From Lachnospiraceae bacterium (lineage in GTDB: Bacteria > Bacillota > Clostridia > Lachnospirales > Lachnospiraceae): a stretch of DNA of 6,584 bases. The notes beneath the pieces were generated by a model, which searched no databases, was not told where the DNA came from, and worked only from the letters and a program-made list of their open reading frames with translations. Location of the stretch: assembly GCA_009774375.1 (NCBI GenBank), contig VSNO01000208.1:1-6584 (forward strand). Reading direction: 5' to 3'. Of this stretch, positions 1 through 6,136 are shown one piece after another. Both the position numbers and the translations under genes were made by a program. The number at the start of each line of letters is the position of its first letter. Positions within the stretch are counted from its first letter, which is position 1.

Positions 1-61
1 TAGAAAATCCTACCTTTCCAGCACCAATCTCGGAAATGGGATAATACGCTTTCGTTGACAT
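1..61 (-). CDS. Partial gene, N-terminal 20 codons, function unknown
   Basis: An open frame begins at an ATG at position 61 and runs off the left edge of the window. The visible peptide is MSTKAYYPISEIGAGKVGFS. The start is well supported by a perfect AAGGAGG ribosome binding site (69-75) seven bases upstream, and by a near-consensus promoter about 100 bases further up. The stretch GAGKVG is glycine-rich like a nucleotide-binding loop, but twenty residues are too few to assign a family and none is claimed. The gene is a separate transcription unit from the aminopeptidase gene upstream, because it has its own promoter in the gap between them. Confidence 0.75.
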   Translation of the reverse strand, partial: MSTKAYYPISEIGAGKVGFS

Positions 62-68
62 ATAAGAT

Positions 69-75
69 CCTCCTT
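69..75 (-). promoter_or_regulatory. Ribosome binding site of the left-edge gene
   Basis: On the minus strand this reads AAGGAGG, a full match to the 16S rRNA 3' end, seven bases from the ATG at 61. It fixes the start of the partial gene and suggests high translation. Confidence 0.85.
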
Positions 76-166
76 AAGATAATAAATTTTATTTCAAACC
101 GCCATGACGAATTGCACTGTCTGAAACGGTTATGATCACAGTGTAAGGGCTTACCCTAATGAACTA

Positions 167-195
167 ATTATCTCAAAACCTAAGATAAAAGTCAA
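167..195 (-). promoter_or_regulatory. Sigma-70/SigA-type promoter of the left-edge gene
   Basis: On the minus strand a -35 box TTGACT (190-195) and a -10 box GATAAT (167-172) are separated by exactly 17 bases, each one mismatch from consensus. The predicted transcription start is near 160, giving a leader of about 100 nt before the ATG at 61. That leader contains a GTAAG/CTTAC inverted repeat (143-154) and a CACTGT/ACAGTG inverted repeat (115-120 and 138-143), which could be operator or RNA structure. No known riboswitch was recognised. Confidence 0.7.
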
Positions 196-208
196 TAAAA
201 TTAACATA

Positions 209-236
209 AACTTCTTCAATAAATCAGCAAAAAGTT
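209..236 (-). terminator. Possible weak AT-rich terminator after the aminopeptidase gene
   Basis: Read on the minus strand, AACTTTTT (236-229) can pair with AAGAAGTT (216-209) as an 8-bp stem with one G-U pair and a 12-nt loop, 26 bases past the aminopeptidase stop. It is followed by a T-rich stretch that merges into the next promoter. The stem is AT-rich and weak, so this may be a chance pairing. Confidence 0.25.
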
Positions 237-262
237 ATATATTATTATCAAATTCAGTCATT

Positions 263-2059
263 TCAGACTGCCCGTGTCGCCTTTTTTAGCATTTCCAGCT
301 CAGCCCCGTCAAAAAATGGGGCAAGTTTCGCGTAAACACTTTCATGGTACGCGTTCAGTTTTCTGATATCGGACGGTTCCATGTACTGCGTATCGATGGC
401 ATCCAGATCAATCGGAACATAAGTCAGATGACGAAATCCCATAAACTGTCCGTACTCATTCCTGTCCCCCTTCACGACCTCGACGATGTTCTCCGTGCGG
501 ATACCATGGCTGTCCTGTACATACATGCCGGGTTCATCAGAGACGATCATGCCCTCTTCCAGCTTTGTCTCCGGCATCTCAGGCTTGTACTGCCATCTCA
601 GGCTGTGCGGTCCCTCATGGACATTCAGTATATAACCGATCCCGTGGCCTGTCCCATGCTTATAGTCCAGCCCGCACTCCCACAGCGGTTCACGCGCCAC
701 AATGTCGAGATTCCTGCCTGTACATCCATACAGAAACTTTGCATCCGCCAGCCGGAGCATCGCACATGCGACTTTTGTAAAATGCAGCTTCATCTCATCC
801 GTGACGGCACCGAGCGCGATCGTCCTCGTCACATCGGTCGTACCGCCCTCATACTGGCCACCCGAATCAACCAGATAGAATCCGTCCGCCCCGATCCTGC
901 TGAAGTGCTCCTCGGTCGCACTGTAGTGCGCCATCGCCGCGTTGGACTTGTAGGCGCTGATCGTAGGAAAGGACAGATCCAGGAATCCAGGGATCTCAGC
1001 CCGCATGCCGTCGAGCTTCGCCGCCACACTCAGTTCGTCCATCTCAGTCTTCCCCGCATTTTCCTTCATCCAGAAGAGAAACTTTGTCAGCACTGCGCTG
1101 TCCCTGAGATAGCACTCCCTGATATGTCCCATCTCCACAGGATTTTTGACCGCCTTCATCAGCTCTGTCGGATTCTTCTTGTCTATCAGTTCCGCGCGGC
1201 CCTGCACCAGCTTGTAGAGCATATAGCTGATGTCTGCGCCGGAACACCACACTTTTCCATTGATCTCACAGCTTCTGAGATGATCTGCGACCGTGCCGTA
1301 CTCCGCACAGATGACCTTGTTTCCTTCCAGATGATTTCTGACCGTTTCGGTCAGCGCTTCAGACTGGATGAACAATACTGCACATTCATTTGAGATAAAT
1401 GTGTACGAGAGCGCTACCGGGTTGCACTCCACATCATTGGCACGGATATTGTAGAGCCACATGATGTCATCGAGCTTCGAGATCAGCAGATGAGCAGCAT
1501 TTTCCTCCGCCATCTTCTCCCTCACCCTGGCGAGCTTCTCTGCCACACTCATGCCGCAGCTTTCCTCAGACACCACCCATACCCCGCTCGCAGGCATCGC
1601 CGGTCTGTCCTGCCAGAGCTGTTCCGCAACATCCCTGTCATAGACCAGTGTCACATCTTTTCCCTCAAAAGCCGTTTCCAGCTCTTTTCCAAAAAAAGCG
1701 TCTGTCACTCTGCCGTCAAAGCCGACCGTCTGGCCTTCCGACACATTTTTTTCCAGATATTCCCTGATCGTCGGAACATTTTCCTCATGCATCTTATACA
1801 GGACGATGCCAGACCCCTCCAGTTCGCTCTCCGCCTGCACAAAATATCTGCCGTCCGTCCACAGCCCCGCCTCTTTTTCACTCACCACGAGCGTTCCCGC
1901 CGAACCGGTAAAACCCGACAGGAATTCCCTCATTTTAAAATGATCATTGACGTACTCCGAATTGTGATAGTCTGCCGTCGGCACGATGTAATAGTCGATC
2001 CCTGCCTCCCGTAGCAGCCTGCGCAAATCTGCGATTCTCTGTTTTTCGATAGTTCCCAT
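263..2059 (-). CDS. Xaa-Pro aminopeptidase (aminopeptidase P, M24B), large three-domain form
   Basis: A cytosolic di-metal (usually Mn) exopeptidase that removes an N-terminal residue when proline is second, helping to break down proline-rich peptides. The 598-residue protein has the layout of the long, eukaryote-like aminopeptidase P: two creatinase-type N-terminal domains (about 1-150 and 155-300), the pita-bread catalytic domain (about 305-535) and a short C-terminal domain (540-598). All metal ligands are visible: D398 (LVDSG), D409 (GTTDVTR), H472 (HGTGHGIG), E509 (SDEPGMY) and E523 (RTENIVE). The catalytic-type histidines H378 (AHYS), H468 and H481 (HEGPH) match human cytosolic APP1 in spacing. 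It has no signal peptide. The start at 2059 is chosen because GGAGG lies six bases upstream; the open frame continues 37 codons further, into deoC, but without support. It is the last gene of a cluster with deoC. The symbol pepP is often used for relatives, but E. coli PepP is a shorter subtype. Confidence 0.95.
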   Translation of the reverse strand: MGTIEKQRIADLRRLLREAGIDYYIVPTADYHNSEYVNDHFKMREFLSGFTGSAGTLVVSEKEAGLWTDGRYFVQAESELEGSGIVLYKMHEENVPTIREYLEKNVSEGQTVGFDGRVTDAFFGKELETAFEGKDVTLVYDRDVAEQLWQDRPAMPASGVWVVSEESCGMSVAEKLARVREKMAEENAAHLLISKLDDIMWLYNIRANDVECNPVALSYTFISNECAVLFIQSEALTETVRNHLEGNKVICAEYGTVADHLRSCEINGKVWCSGADISYMLYKLVQGRAELIDKKNPTELMKAVKNPVEMGHIRECYLRDSAVLTKFLFWMKENAGKTEMDELSVAAKLDGMRAEIPGFLDLSFPTISAYKSNAAMAHYSATEEHFSRIGADGFYLVDSGGQYEGGTTDVTRTIALGAVTDEMKLHFTKVACAMLRLADAKFLYGCTGRNLDIVAREPLWECGLDYKHGTGHGIGYILNVHEGPHSLRWQYKPEMPETKLEEGMIVSDEPGMYVQDSHGIRTENIVEVVKGDRNEYGQFMGFRHLTYVPIDLDAIDTQYMEPSDIRKLNAYHESVYAKLAPFFDGAELEMLKKATRAV

Positions 2060-2065
2060 GCTAAT

Positions 2066-2070
2066 CCTCC
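2066..2070 (-). promoter_or_regulatory. Ribosome binding site that sets the aminopeptidase start
   Basis: On the minus strand GGAGG sits six bases before the ATG at 2059. It favours this start over the longer frame opening at 2170, which would overlap the end of deoC by about 67 bases and add 37 residues with no resemblance to the family's N-terminus. Confidence 0.8.
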
Positions 2071-2075
2071 AACCT

Positions 2076-2096
2076 GACAGGTCTGTGTACCCTGTC
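2076..2096 (-). repeat. Intercistronic hairpin between deoC and the aminopeptidase gene
   Basis: GACAGG and CCTGTC form a perfect 6-bp inverted repeat with a 9-nt loop in the 44-base gap, just ahead of the ribosome binding site of the downstream gene. An overlapping palindrome ACCTGACAGGT (2072-2082) allows an alternative fold. No T-run follows, so it is not a standard terminator. It could affect mRNA stability or translation of the downstream gene, which is inference. Confidence 0.4.
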
Positions 2097-2103
2097 CCTG
2101 AAT

Positions 2104-2820
2104 TCAATACCCCTGTGTCAGCTCTCCCTGCAGCATGCTTACCGCCGACGATGTCCCGATCCGGTCGCATCCTTCCGCCAGAAACAGGACCAGGTCTTTC
2201 TTTGTCTTCACGCCGCCTGCGGCTTTTATCCTGACGTTCTGTCCGATATATCTCTTAAACAGGCGGATATCCTCGATCGTCGCGCCGCCTGTCCCGAAAC
2301 CGGTTGAAGTCTTTATGTAATCAGCGCCCGCGTTTGTGACGGCCTTGCACATGGCGATCTTCTCCTCCTCAGAGAGATAACACGTCTCGATGATCACCTT
2401 GAGGAGATGCTCCCCGCACACCCTTTTTACAGCACGGATCTCCTCTTCCACTCTGACATAATTCCCGTTCTTCACATCGCTGATATTCACCACCATATCA
2501 ATCTCATTGCAGCCGTCAGCAAGCGCCTGCTCCACCTCGGTCACCTTCGCAGCCGTCGTGCTGTAGCCAAGCGGAAATCCCACCACCGTGCAGATGTTGA
2601 CCTTGTCCCCGTAGGCGTTATGAACCTGCTTGACATACACGGGCGGGATACATACGGAAGCCGTCCGGTACTTGATCGCCTCATCACAGAGCTTCTCAAT
2701 GTCGCTCCAGGTGGCATACGGCTTTAGCTGGGTGTGGTCGATACGCCGCAGGATCTGCCTGTCTGTAAACTCGTTTTCATCCACATTTTCCTGATTCAAT
2801 ATTTCCTTATCCTCCATCAT
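2104..2820 (-). CDS. deoC: Deoxyribose-phosphate aldolase
   Basis: Cytosolic class I aldolase (EC 4.1.2.4) that splits 2-deoxyribose 5-phosphate into glyceraldehyde 3-phosphate and acetaldehyde, the last step of deoxynucleoside salvage. The 238-residue TIM barrel shows the family motifs in order: IDHTQLKP (27-34), VGFPLG (80-85), EIDMVVNI (106-113) with catalytic D108, LKVIIE (140-145), YIKTSTGF (168-175) with Schiff-base K170, and RIKAAGGVKT (197-206) with K199. These match D102, K167 and K201 of the E. coli enzyme. A phosphate-binding IGTSSA (221-226) follows. The protein ends in tyrosine, as the E. coli enzyme does with Tyr259. The N-terminus carries about 20 acidic residues before the barrel, more than in compact Bacillus-type enzymes. 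Two adjacent ATGs (2820, 2817) are possible; the binding site AGGGGGG (2825-2831) overlaps the stop of the preceding gene. No deoA, deoD, pdp or deoR gene is in the window. Confidence 0.96.
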   Translation of the reverse strand: MMEDKEILNQENVDENEFTDRQILRRIDHTQLKPYATWSDIEKLCDEAIKYRTASVCIPPVYVKQVHNAYGDKVNICTVVGFPLGYSTTAAKVTEVEQALADGCNEIDMVVNISDVKNGNYVRVEEEIRAVKRVCGEHLLKVIIETCYLSEEEKIAMCKAVTNAGADYIKTSTGFGTGGATIEDIRLFKRYIGQNVRIKAAGGVKTKKDLVLFLAEGCDRIGTSSAVSMLQGELTQGY

Positions 2821-2829
2821 GCAGCCCCC

Positions 2830-3177
2830 CTATTTTATCCCTACCAGATATTTTTTCTGTGCTTTCATCAGCATCATGCCATAGCCAATGAGCACGGCGA
2901 CCAGTGCGATCCGCATCAGCGTCTCCGCCGGCGGGTATGTGCTAAAGAGTCCGAGCGCCCCCACAAGCCCCGCCGCAAAGAGTATGGCTCCCGTCGCAAA
3001 CGTAAACGGAAACGTATACCTGATAAATCCCTCCGGGTCCTTTGCCCTGCTGACAGGAAAACCCTTGCCCACGAGCATCGCCGGAATCTCGTTCGTCGAT
3101 CTCATCTGTACCGCCCAGTAGACCATATAGACGCCGCACGCCATGATGAGCAGATCCAGTATCATTCCAAAACTCAT
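2830..3177 (-). CDS. Small membrane protein with three predicted helices, function unknown
   Basis: A 115-residue protein I do not recognise. Hydrophobic segments suggest membrane helices at about residues 3-24, 58-79 and 86-104, joined by a charged loop (26-55) containing MRSTNEIPAML and AKDPEGFIRY, and ending in a basic tail (KAQKKYLVGIK). Strong hydrophobic periods and the absence of stops or rare-looking composition support a real gene. The start at 3177 is chosen because GGAAGGGG (3183-3190) lies five bases upstream; an in-frame ATG at 3195 would place that purine run inside the coding sequence and has no binding site of its own. The stop is nine bases before deoC, and deoC's ribosome binding site overlaps the stop codon, so translation is probably coupled. 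A role linked to deoxynucleoside or peptide use is only a guess from context. Confidence 0.8.
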   Translation of the reverse strand: MSFGMILDLLIMACGVYMVYWAVQMRSTNEIPAMLVGKGFPVSRAKDPEGFIRYTFPFTFATGAILFAAGLVGALGLFSTYPPAETLMRIALVAVLIGYGMMLMKAQKKYLVGIK

Positions 3178-3182
3178 CTGTA

Positions 3183-3190
3183 CCCCTTCC
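3183..3190 (-). promoter_or_regulatory. Ribosome binding site that sets the membrane protein start
   Basis: On the minus strand GGAAGGGG ends five bases before the ATG at 3177. It selects that start over the upstream in-frame ATG at 3195. Confidence 0.6.
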
Positions 3191-3228
3191 TTCATTCATT
3201 GATCCAGACTAAATAACTACATTGCGCC

Positions 3229-3323
3229 TAAACGCCTGAACATAAAAACTTCTATACATAAAAACGCCTATACCCTATACATAGAAGCTCCTGAACATAA
3301 AAACGCCTGAACATAGAAACTCC
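3229..3323 (+). repeat. Tandem array of five 16-bp repeats
   Basis: Five 16-bp units lie at 3237-3252, 3253-3268, 3276-3291, 3292-3307 and 3308-3323. A 7-bp TATACCC separates the second and third, and a partial unit (TAAACGCC, 3229-3236) precedes the first. The typical unit is TGAACATARAAACKCC; two copies have TATACATA in place of TGAACATA. The end of the unit alternates between CGCC and CT(C/T)C from copy to copy, hinting at a 32-bp higher-order unit. The array lies between thrC and the membrane protein gene, 59 bases upstream of the latter's start. It has no spacers and no evident coding capacity, so it is a minisatellite-like or regulatory array. Its strand is arbitrary. Confidence 0.85.
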
Positions 3324-3366
3324 CGACTTCGTCGCATATCCCATGCAACTCAGAATCAGGAGTTTC
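3316..3366. repeat. Inverted repeat linking the 16-bp array to the thrC 3' region
   Basis: GAAACTCC (3316-3323, the end of the last tandem unit) and GGAGTTTC (3359-3366) are perfect 8-bp inverted copies. The right arm extended, CAGGAGTTTC, is the reverse complement of the 10-bp unit junction GAAACTCCTG seen in the array. The 35-nt interval itself holds two small hairpins, CGAC/GTCG (3324-3334) and GCAT/ATGC (3334-3346). A structured RNA in either direction is possible. Confidence 0.6.
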
Positions 3367-3371
3367 CGATC

Positions 3372-3395
3372 GAGCAGGGAAGGCTTTCCCTGCTC
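3372..3395 (-). terminator. Strong hairpin downstream of thrC, probable terminator
   Basis: GAGCAGGGAA and TTCCCTGCTC form a perfect 10-bp GC-rich stem with a 4-nt loop, starting 8 bases past the thrC stop. Its position suggests transcription termination or 3'-end protection. On the minus strand it is followed by GATCGGAAAC rather than a T-run, so it is not a canonical intrinsic terminator, and some readthrough into the next cluster is possible. Confidence 0.55.
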
Positions 3396-3403
3396 CCCCT
3401 GTT

Positions 3404-4891
3404 TTAAATACCAAGGAACTTCATCACAACCGACTTCATCTCTGCCTTGTCACAAACCGTATCATGAAGCACCGGCGCTGTGCGGATCTCCTCGATCGCA
3501 CCCGGGACTTTGACATTTGCAAGCTTCGAGAGCTCGTCGACAAGCTCAAAATCACCCATCGCATCGTATTTCCTGTCGATCGCATTCATCACGCTTCTGG
3601 TAAACTTGAACGGACTTGCTGTCGATGCCAGCACTACCTTCGTGTTATCTCCGGTCTCTTTTTTATATTTGCCGCACACTGCCGCGGCAACCGCAGTATG
3701 CGTATCGATCACATATCCAGTCTTCTCGTAGAGCGTCCTGATCATGTCGGCTGTCTCCTGCTCGGACGCATAATTCCCGTAGAAATCCTTCATCTGCGCT
3801 CTCATGTCATCAGTGATCTCATATTTGCCCGTCTCAGACAAAGCTTTCATAAATGCAGCGTTCTTCTCCGCGTCCCGGCCTGTTGTCAGATAGATCAACC
3901 GCTCGAGATTGCTCGAGATCAGGATATCCATGGAGGGAGAACTGGTGAGCACAAACTCCCTGTTCCTGTCATAGATGCCGGTCTCAAAGAAGTCGCAGAG
4001 TACCTTATTCTCATTGGAGGCACAGATCAGCTTCGCGATGGGAATCCCCATATTCCTGGCAAAATACGCGGCAAGGATATTGCCAAAGTTCCCCGTAGGC
4101 ACGACTACATTGATCTTTTCACCCTTTTCGACCTTGCCTTCTTTTAAGAGCTGCGCATAGGCATACACATAATACACCACCTGCGGCACCAGTCTTCCTA
4201 TATTAATAGAATTCGCGGAGGAGAACTGAAATCCCGCCTTAGCCATAGTTTCCGCCAGCTCCCGGTCCCCAAACAGCTGCTTCACCCCGTTCTGTGCATC
4301 ATCAAAATTACCTGTGATGCCCACCACAAAAGTATTGCCCCCCTTCTGGGTGACCATCTGCTTTTCCTGGATCGGGCTGACTCCGTTTTTCGGATAAAAT
4401 ACGATGATCCTGGTACCCTTCACGTCCGCAAAGCCCGCAAGCGCCGCCTTCCCCGTATCACCGCTGGTCGCCGTGAGGATCACGATCTCGTTCTCCACCT
4501 GATTTTTCTTTGCCGACGTGGTCAGCAGATGCGGGAGAATGGAGAGTGCCATATCCTTAAATGCGATCGTAGCGCCGTGAAACAGCTCCAGATACCAGGT
4601 TCCGTCCGCCTCCACAAGAGGCGCGATCACATCCGTGTCAAATTTGCTGTCATACGCCTTATTGATACACTCCCTGAGCTCCGCCTCCGTAAAATCTGTA
4701 AAAAACAGCTTCATCACCTCGTATGCGGTCTCCTGATATGTCATCCGGGACAATTCCTCAAGACTTTTATCCAGACCCGGAACAGACTCCGGAACATATA
4801 ATCCGCCGTCATCCGCAAGCCCCCTCAGGATCGCCTGGGATGCCGTGACTGCCTCACCCTTGCTCCTCGTGCTTCTGTAAAATAAATCCAT
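3404..4891 (-). CDS. thrC: Threonine synthase
   Basis: Cytosolic PLP enzyme (EC 4.2.3.1) converting O-phosphohomoserine to L-threonine, the last step of threonine biosynthesis. The 495-residue length fits the long form of the family (as in yeast and many Clostridia) rather than the short Bacillus form of about 350. An N-terminal threonine synthase domain (about 2-80, with DDGGLYVPE at 27-35) is followed by the fold-type II PLP core. K112 in HGATIAFKDMA is the expected PLP lysine. ATSGDTGKAA (141-150) and the phosphate-binding PTGNFGN (265-271) are intact, as is the C-terminal STASPFKF (423-430). The start at 4891 has AGAGGAG (4900-4906) eight bases upstream. No other thr genes (hom, thrB) are in the window, so it appears to stand alone, 71 bp behind a HipA-like kinase gene. 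No T-box leader is visible. Confidence 0.97.
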   Translation of the reverse strand: MDLFYRSTRSKGEAVTASQAILRGLADDGGLYVPESVPGLDKSLEELSRMTYQETAYEVMKLFFTDFTEAELRECINKAYDSKFDTDVIAPLVEADGTWYLELFHGATIAFKDMALSILPHLLTTSAKKNQVENEIVILTATSGDTGKAALAGFADVKGTRIIVFYPKNGVSPIQEKQMVTQKGGNTFVVGITGNFDDAQNGVKQLFGDRELAETMAKAGFQFSSANSINIGRLVPQVVYYVYAYAQLLKEGKVEKGEKINVVVPTGNFGNILAAYFARNMGIPIAKLICASNENKVLCDFFETGIYDRNREFVLTSSPSMDILISSNLERLIYLTTGRDAEKNAAFMKALSETGKYEITDDMRAQMKDFYGNYASEQETADMIRTLYEKTGYVIDTHTAVAAAVCGKYKKETGDNTKVVLASTASPFKFTRSVMNAIDRKYDAMGDFELVDELSKLANVKVPGAIEEIRTAPVLHDTVCDKAEMKSVVMKFLGI

Positions 4892-4940
4892 TTCACTTTC
4901 TCCTCTTATTTCTATATATAAATAATGCTTTCAAGGTCTA

Positions 4941-4970
4941 AGTATATCATAGTGGTCTGACCTCACGCAA
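4941..4970 (-). promoter_or_regulatory. Candidate promoter of thrC
   Basis: On the minus strand TTGCGT (4965-4970) and TATACT (4941-4946) are 18 bases apart, giving a start near 4934 and a leader of about 42 nt. The -35 box overlaps the last codons of the kinase gene. A GGTC-A-GACC palindrome (4954-4962) occupies the spacer and could be an operator. The match is moderate, and transcription from the kinase promoter may also contribute because no terminator separates the two genes. Confidence 0.45.
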
Positions 4971-6090
4971 GCCCCAATTCCTGTATCCGCTCATATACCT
5001 TTTCAAAAATATGTCTGTACTCCCCATTCCTCCCGACGACCTGCATAAACCTGTCCTCATTGAAAGTAATGTTGGTATACTCTTTGTACTGATACGCCAG
5101 CTCCCGCAGCGTCTCAGCGGTGTTGAACATCTGGCTCAGCGTGTCCCTCGCATCATGCGCAAAATAATCAGCCACAAGCGCACAGTTAAAGTCAAACAGC
5201 GGCGCCAGCCGCTCGATCCTGCCTGTGTCATTGTTCATCATGAATCCATAATTTTGTGTATGTCTGTCCGTATTTACAATGATGTAATCCAGCACCGGAA
5301 TGCCGGCGAACTCCGCTCCCCAATGCTTCATGCAGTATTCCCTGTAATTTATATTGAGGCGCCTGCAATAATCCATGACTTCCCACGCCTCGACAAAAGA
5401 ATACTCTTCACCCACAAAATTTTTGCATATGGATACCTGTCCCTCGCCGTCCAGCATATTTTTCATATCGCTGACATATGTAACACTGTCAATTTTATTT
5501 TCAAAGCATTCAAGGATTTCTGAAGCCAGCACTTCCATCTTGGTGTTCACACAATCTTTGGTCTTGTCTGATTTCAATAGATACAGAGAATCACCCATAC
5601 GCACCCAGCCTTTTCGAAACAGTCCTTTCGTCGTCAGCTCAGGGCAGATGATACTCGTCGTGATCGTAGGGCTGAAGCCCCCTAAAGACAGGTCGATAAT
5701 ATCCTTTAGCTTATTCTGCCTGATATTGATCGATTCCCATGTGTCAGATTCATTCTCTTCCTGGATCCAGTAACTATCCTGGATCGATACGCCTCTGCAC
5801 TTGATGCAGATATTCACCCGGTTATCGATCGAGTCCACCTGCGGGATCTGAAAGGCGGCATAGATCTTCTTGGCATTGTCCCGCGACAGCGACAGCATCC
5901 TGCTGCTCAGGTAGCTCTTCACTGTCTGTACATTGTACATGATATCTTTCATATCAAGCGCTTTCGTCTCGGAAGCTCTCCTGATATTGGATCTGAGAAA
6001 ATAGGGCAGCAGATCCTCCCTCAGCACCTCCACCGTAAAGTCCGGCAGATTAAAATATAATACTTGTGTATTCTTTAACATTAAAAACAT
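4963..6090 (-). CDS. HipA-like (HipA C-terminal domain) serine/threonine kinase, no adjacent HipB
   Basis: The 375-residue protein has the kinase core of the HipA family, in which E. coli HipA phosphorylates glutamyl-tRNA synthetase and causes persistence. Visible elements are a glycine-containing loop (SLGGFSPT, 135-142) followed by the ELTTKG...KGW segment (151-162); the ATP-binding lysine K173 in LYLLKSD with E186 nearby; the catalytic loop NTDRHTQNYG (273-282) with D275 and N280; and the metal-binding D300 in LFDFN, matching D309 and D332 of E. coli HipA. The kinase is therefore probably active. Residues 1-130 do not look like the usual HipA N-terminal domain, and I see no helix-turn-helix. 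The start is uncertain: ATG at 6090 is used, but TTG 6102, GTG 6099 and ATG 6081 are in frame, and none has a good ribosome binding site. The target and the physiological role cannot be told from the sequence. Confidence 0.85.
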   Translation of the reverse strand: MFLMLKNTQVLYFNLPDFTVEVLREDLLPYFLRSNIRRASETKALDMKDIMYNVQTVKSYLSSRMLSLSRDNAKKIYAAFQIPQVDSIDNRVNICIKCRGVSIQDSYWIQEENESDTWESINIRQNKLKDIIDLSLGGFSPTITTSIICPELTTKGLFRKGWVRMGDSLYLLKSDKTKDCVNTKMEVLASEILECFENKIDSVTYVSDMKNMLDGEGQVSICKNFVGEEYSFVEAWEVMDYCRRLNINYREYCMKHWGAEFAGIPVLDYIIVNTDRHTQNYGFMMNNDTGRIERLAPLFDFNCALVADYFAHDARDTLSQMFNTAETLRELAYQYKEYTNITFNEDRFMQVVGRNGEYRHIFEKVYERIQELGLA

Positions 6091-6136
6091 TGTTAACACC
6101 AACTATCTATAATTTCTTGCCTGTTCGCTACTTAAC

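Noticed and set aside
344..1393. Long plus-strand open frame of 349 codons opposite the aminopeptidase gene
   Set aside because: The minus-strand frame has all catalytic motifs of aminopeptidase P; the plus-strand translation is rich in Arg, His and Cys with no recognisable domain, typical of an antisense shadow.
2060..2170. 37-codon upstream extension of the aminopeptidase frame
   Set aside because: It overlaps the deoC 3' end, does not resemble the family, and the ATG at 2059 has its own GGAGG site.
3229..3323. Tandem repeats as a CRISPR array
   Set aside because: Units are 16 bp and directly adjacent with no spacers, and no cas genes are present.
3464..4147. Plus-strand open frame of 227 codons opposite thrC
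   Set aside because: It is antisense to a clear threonine synthase and has no domain signature or ribosome binding site.
4892..4962. T-box riboswitch or threonine leader peptide before thrC
   Set aside because: The leader of about 42 nt is far too short for a T-box, and no short frame with repeated Thr codons is visible.
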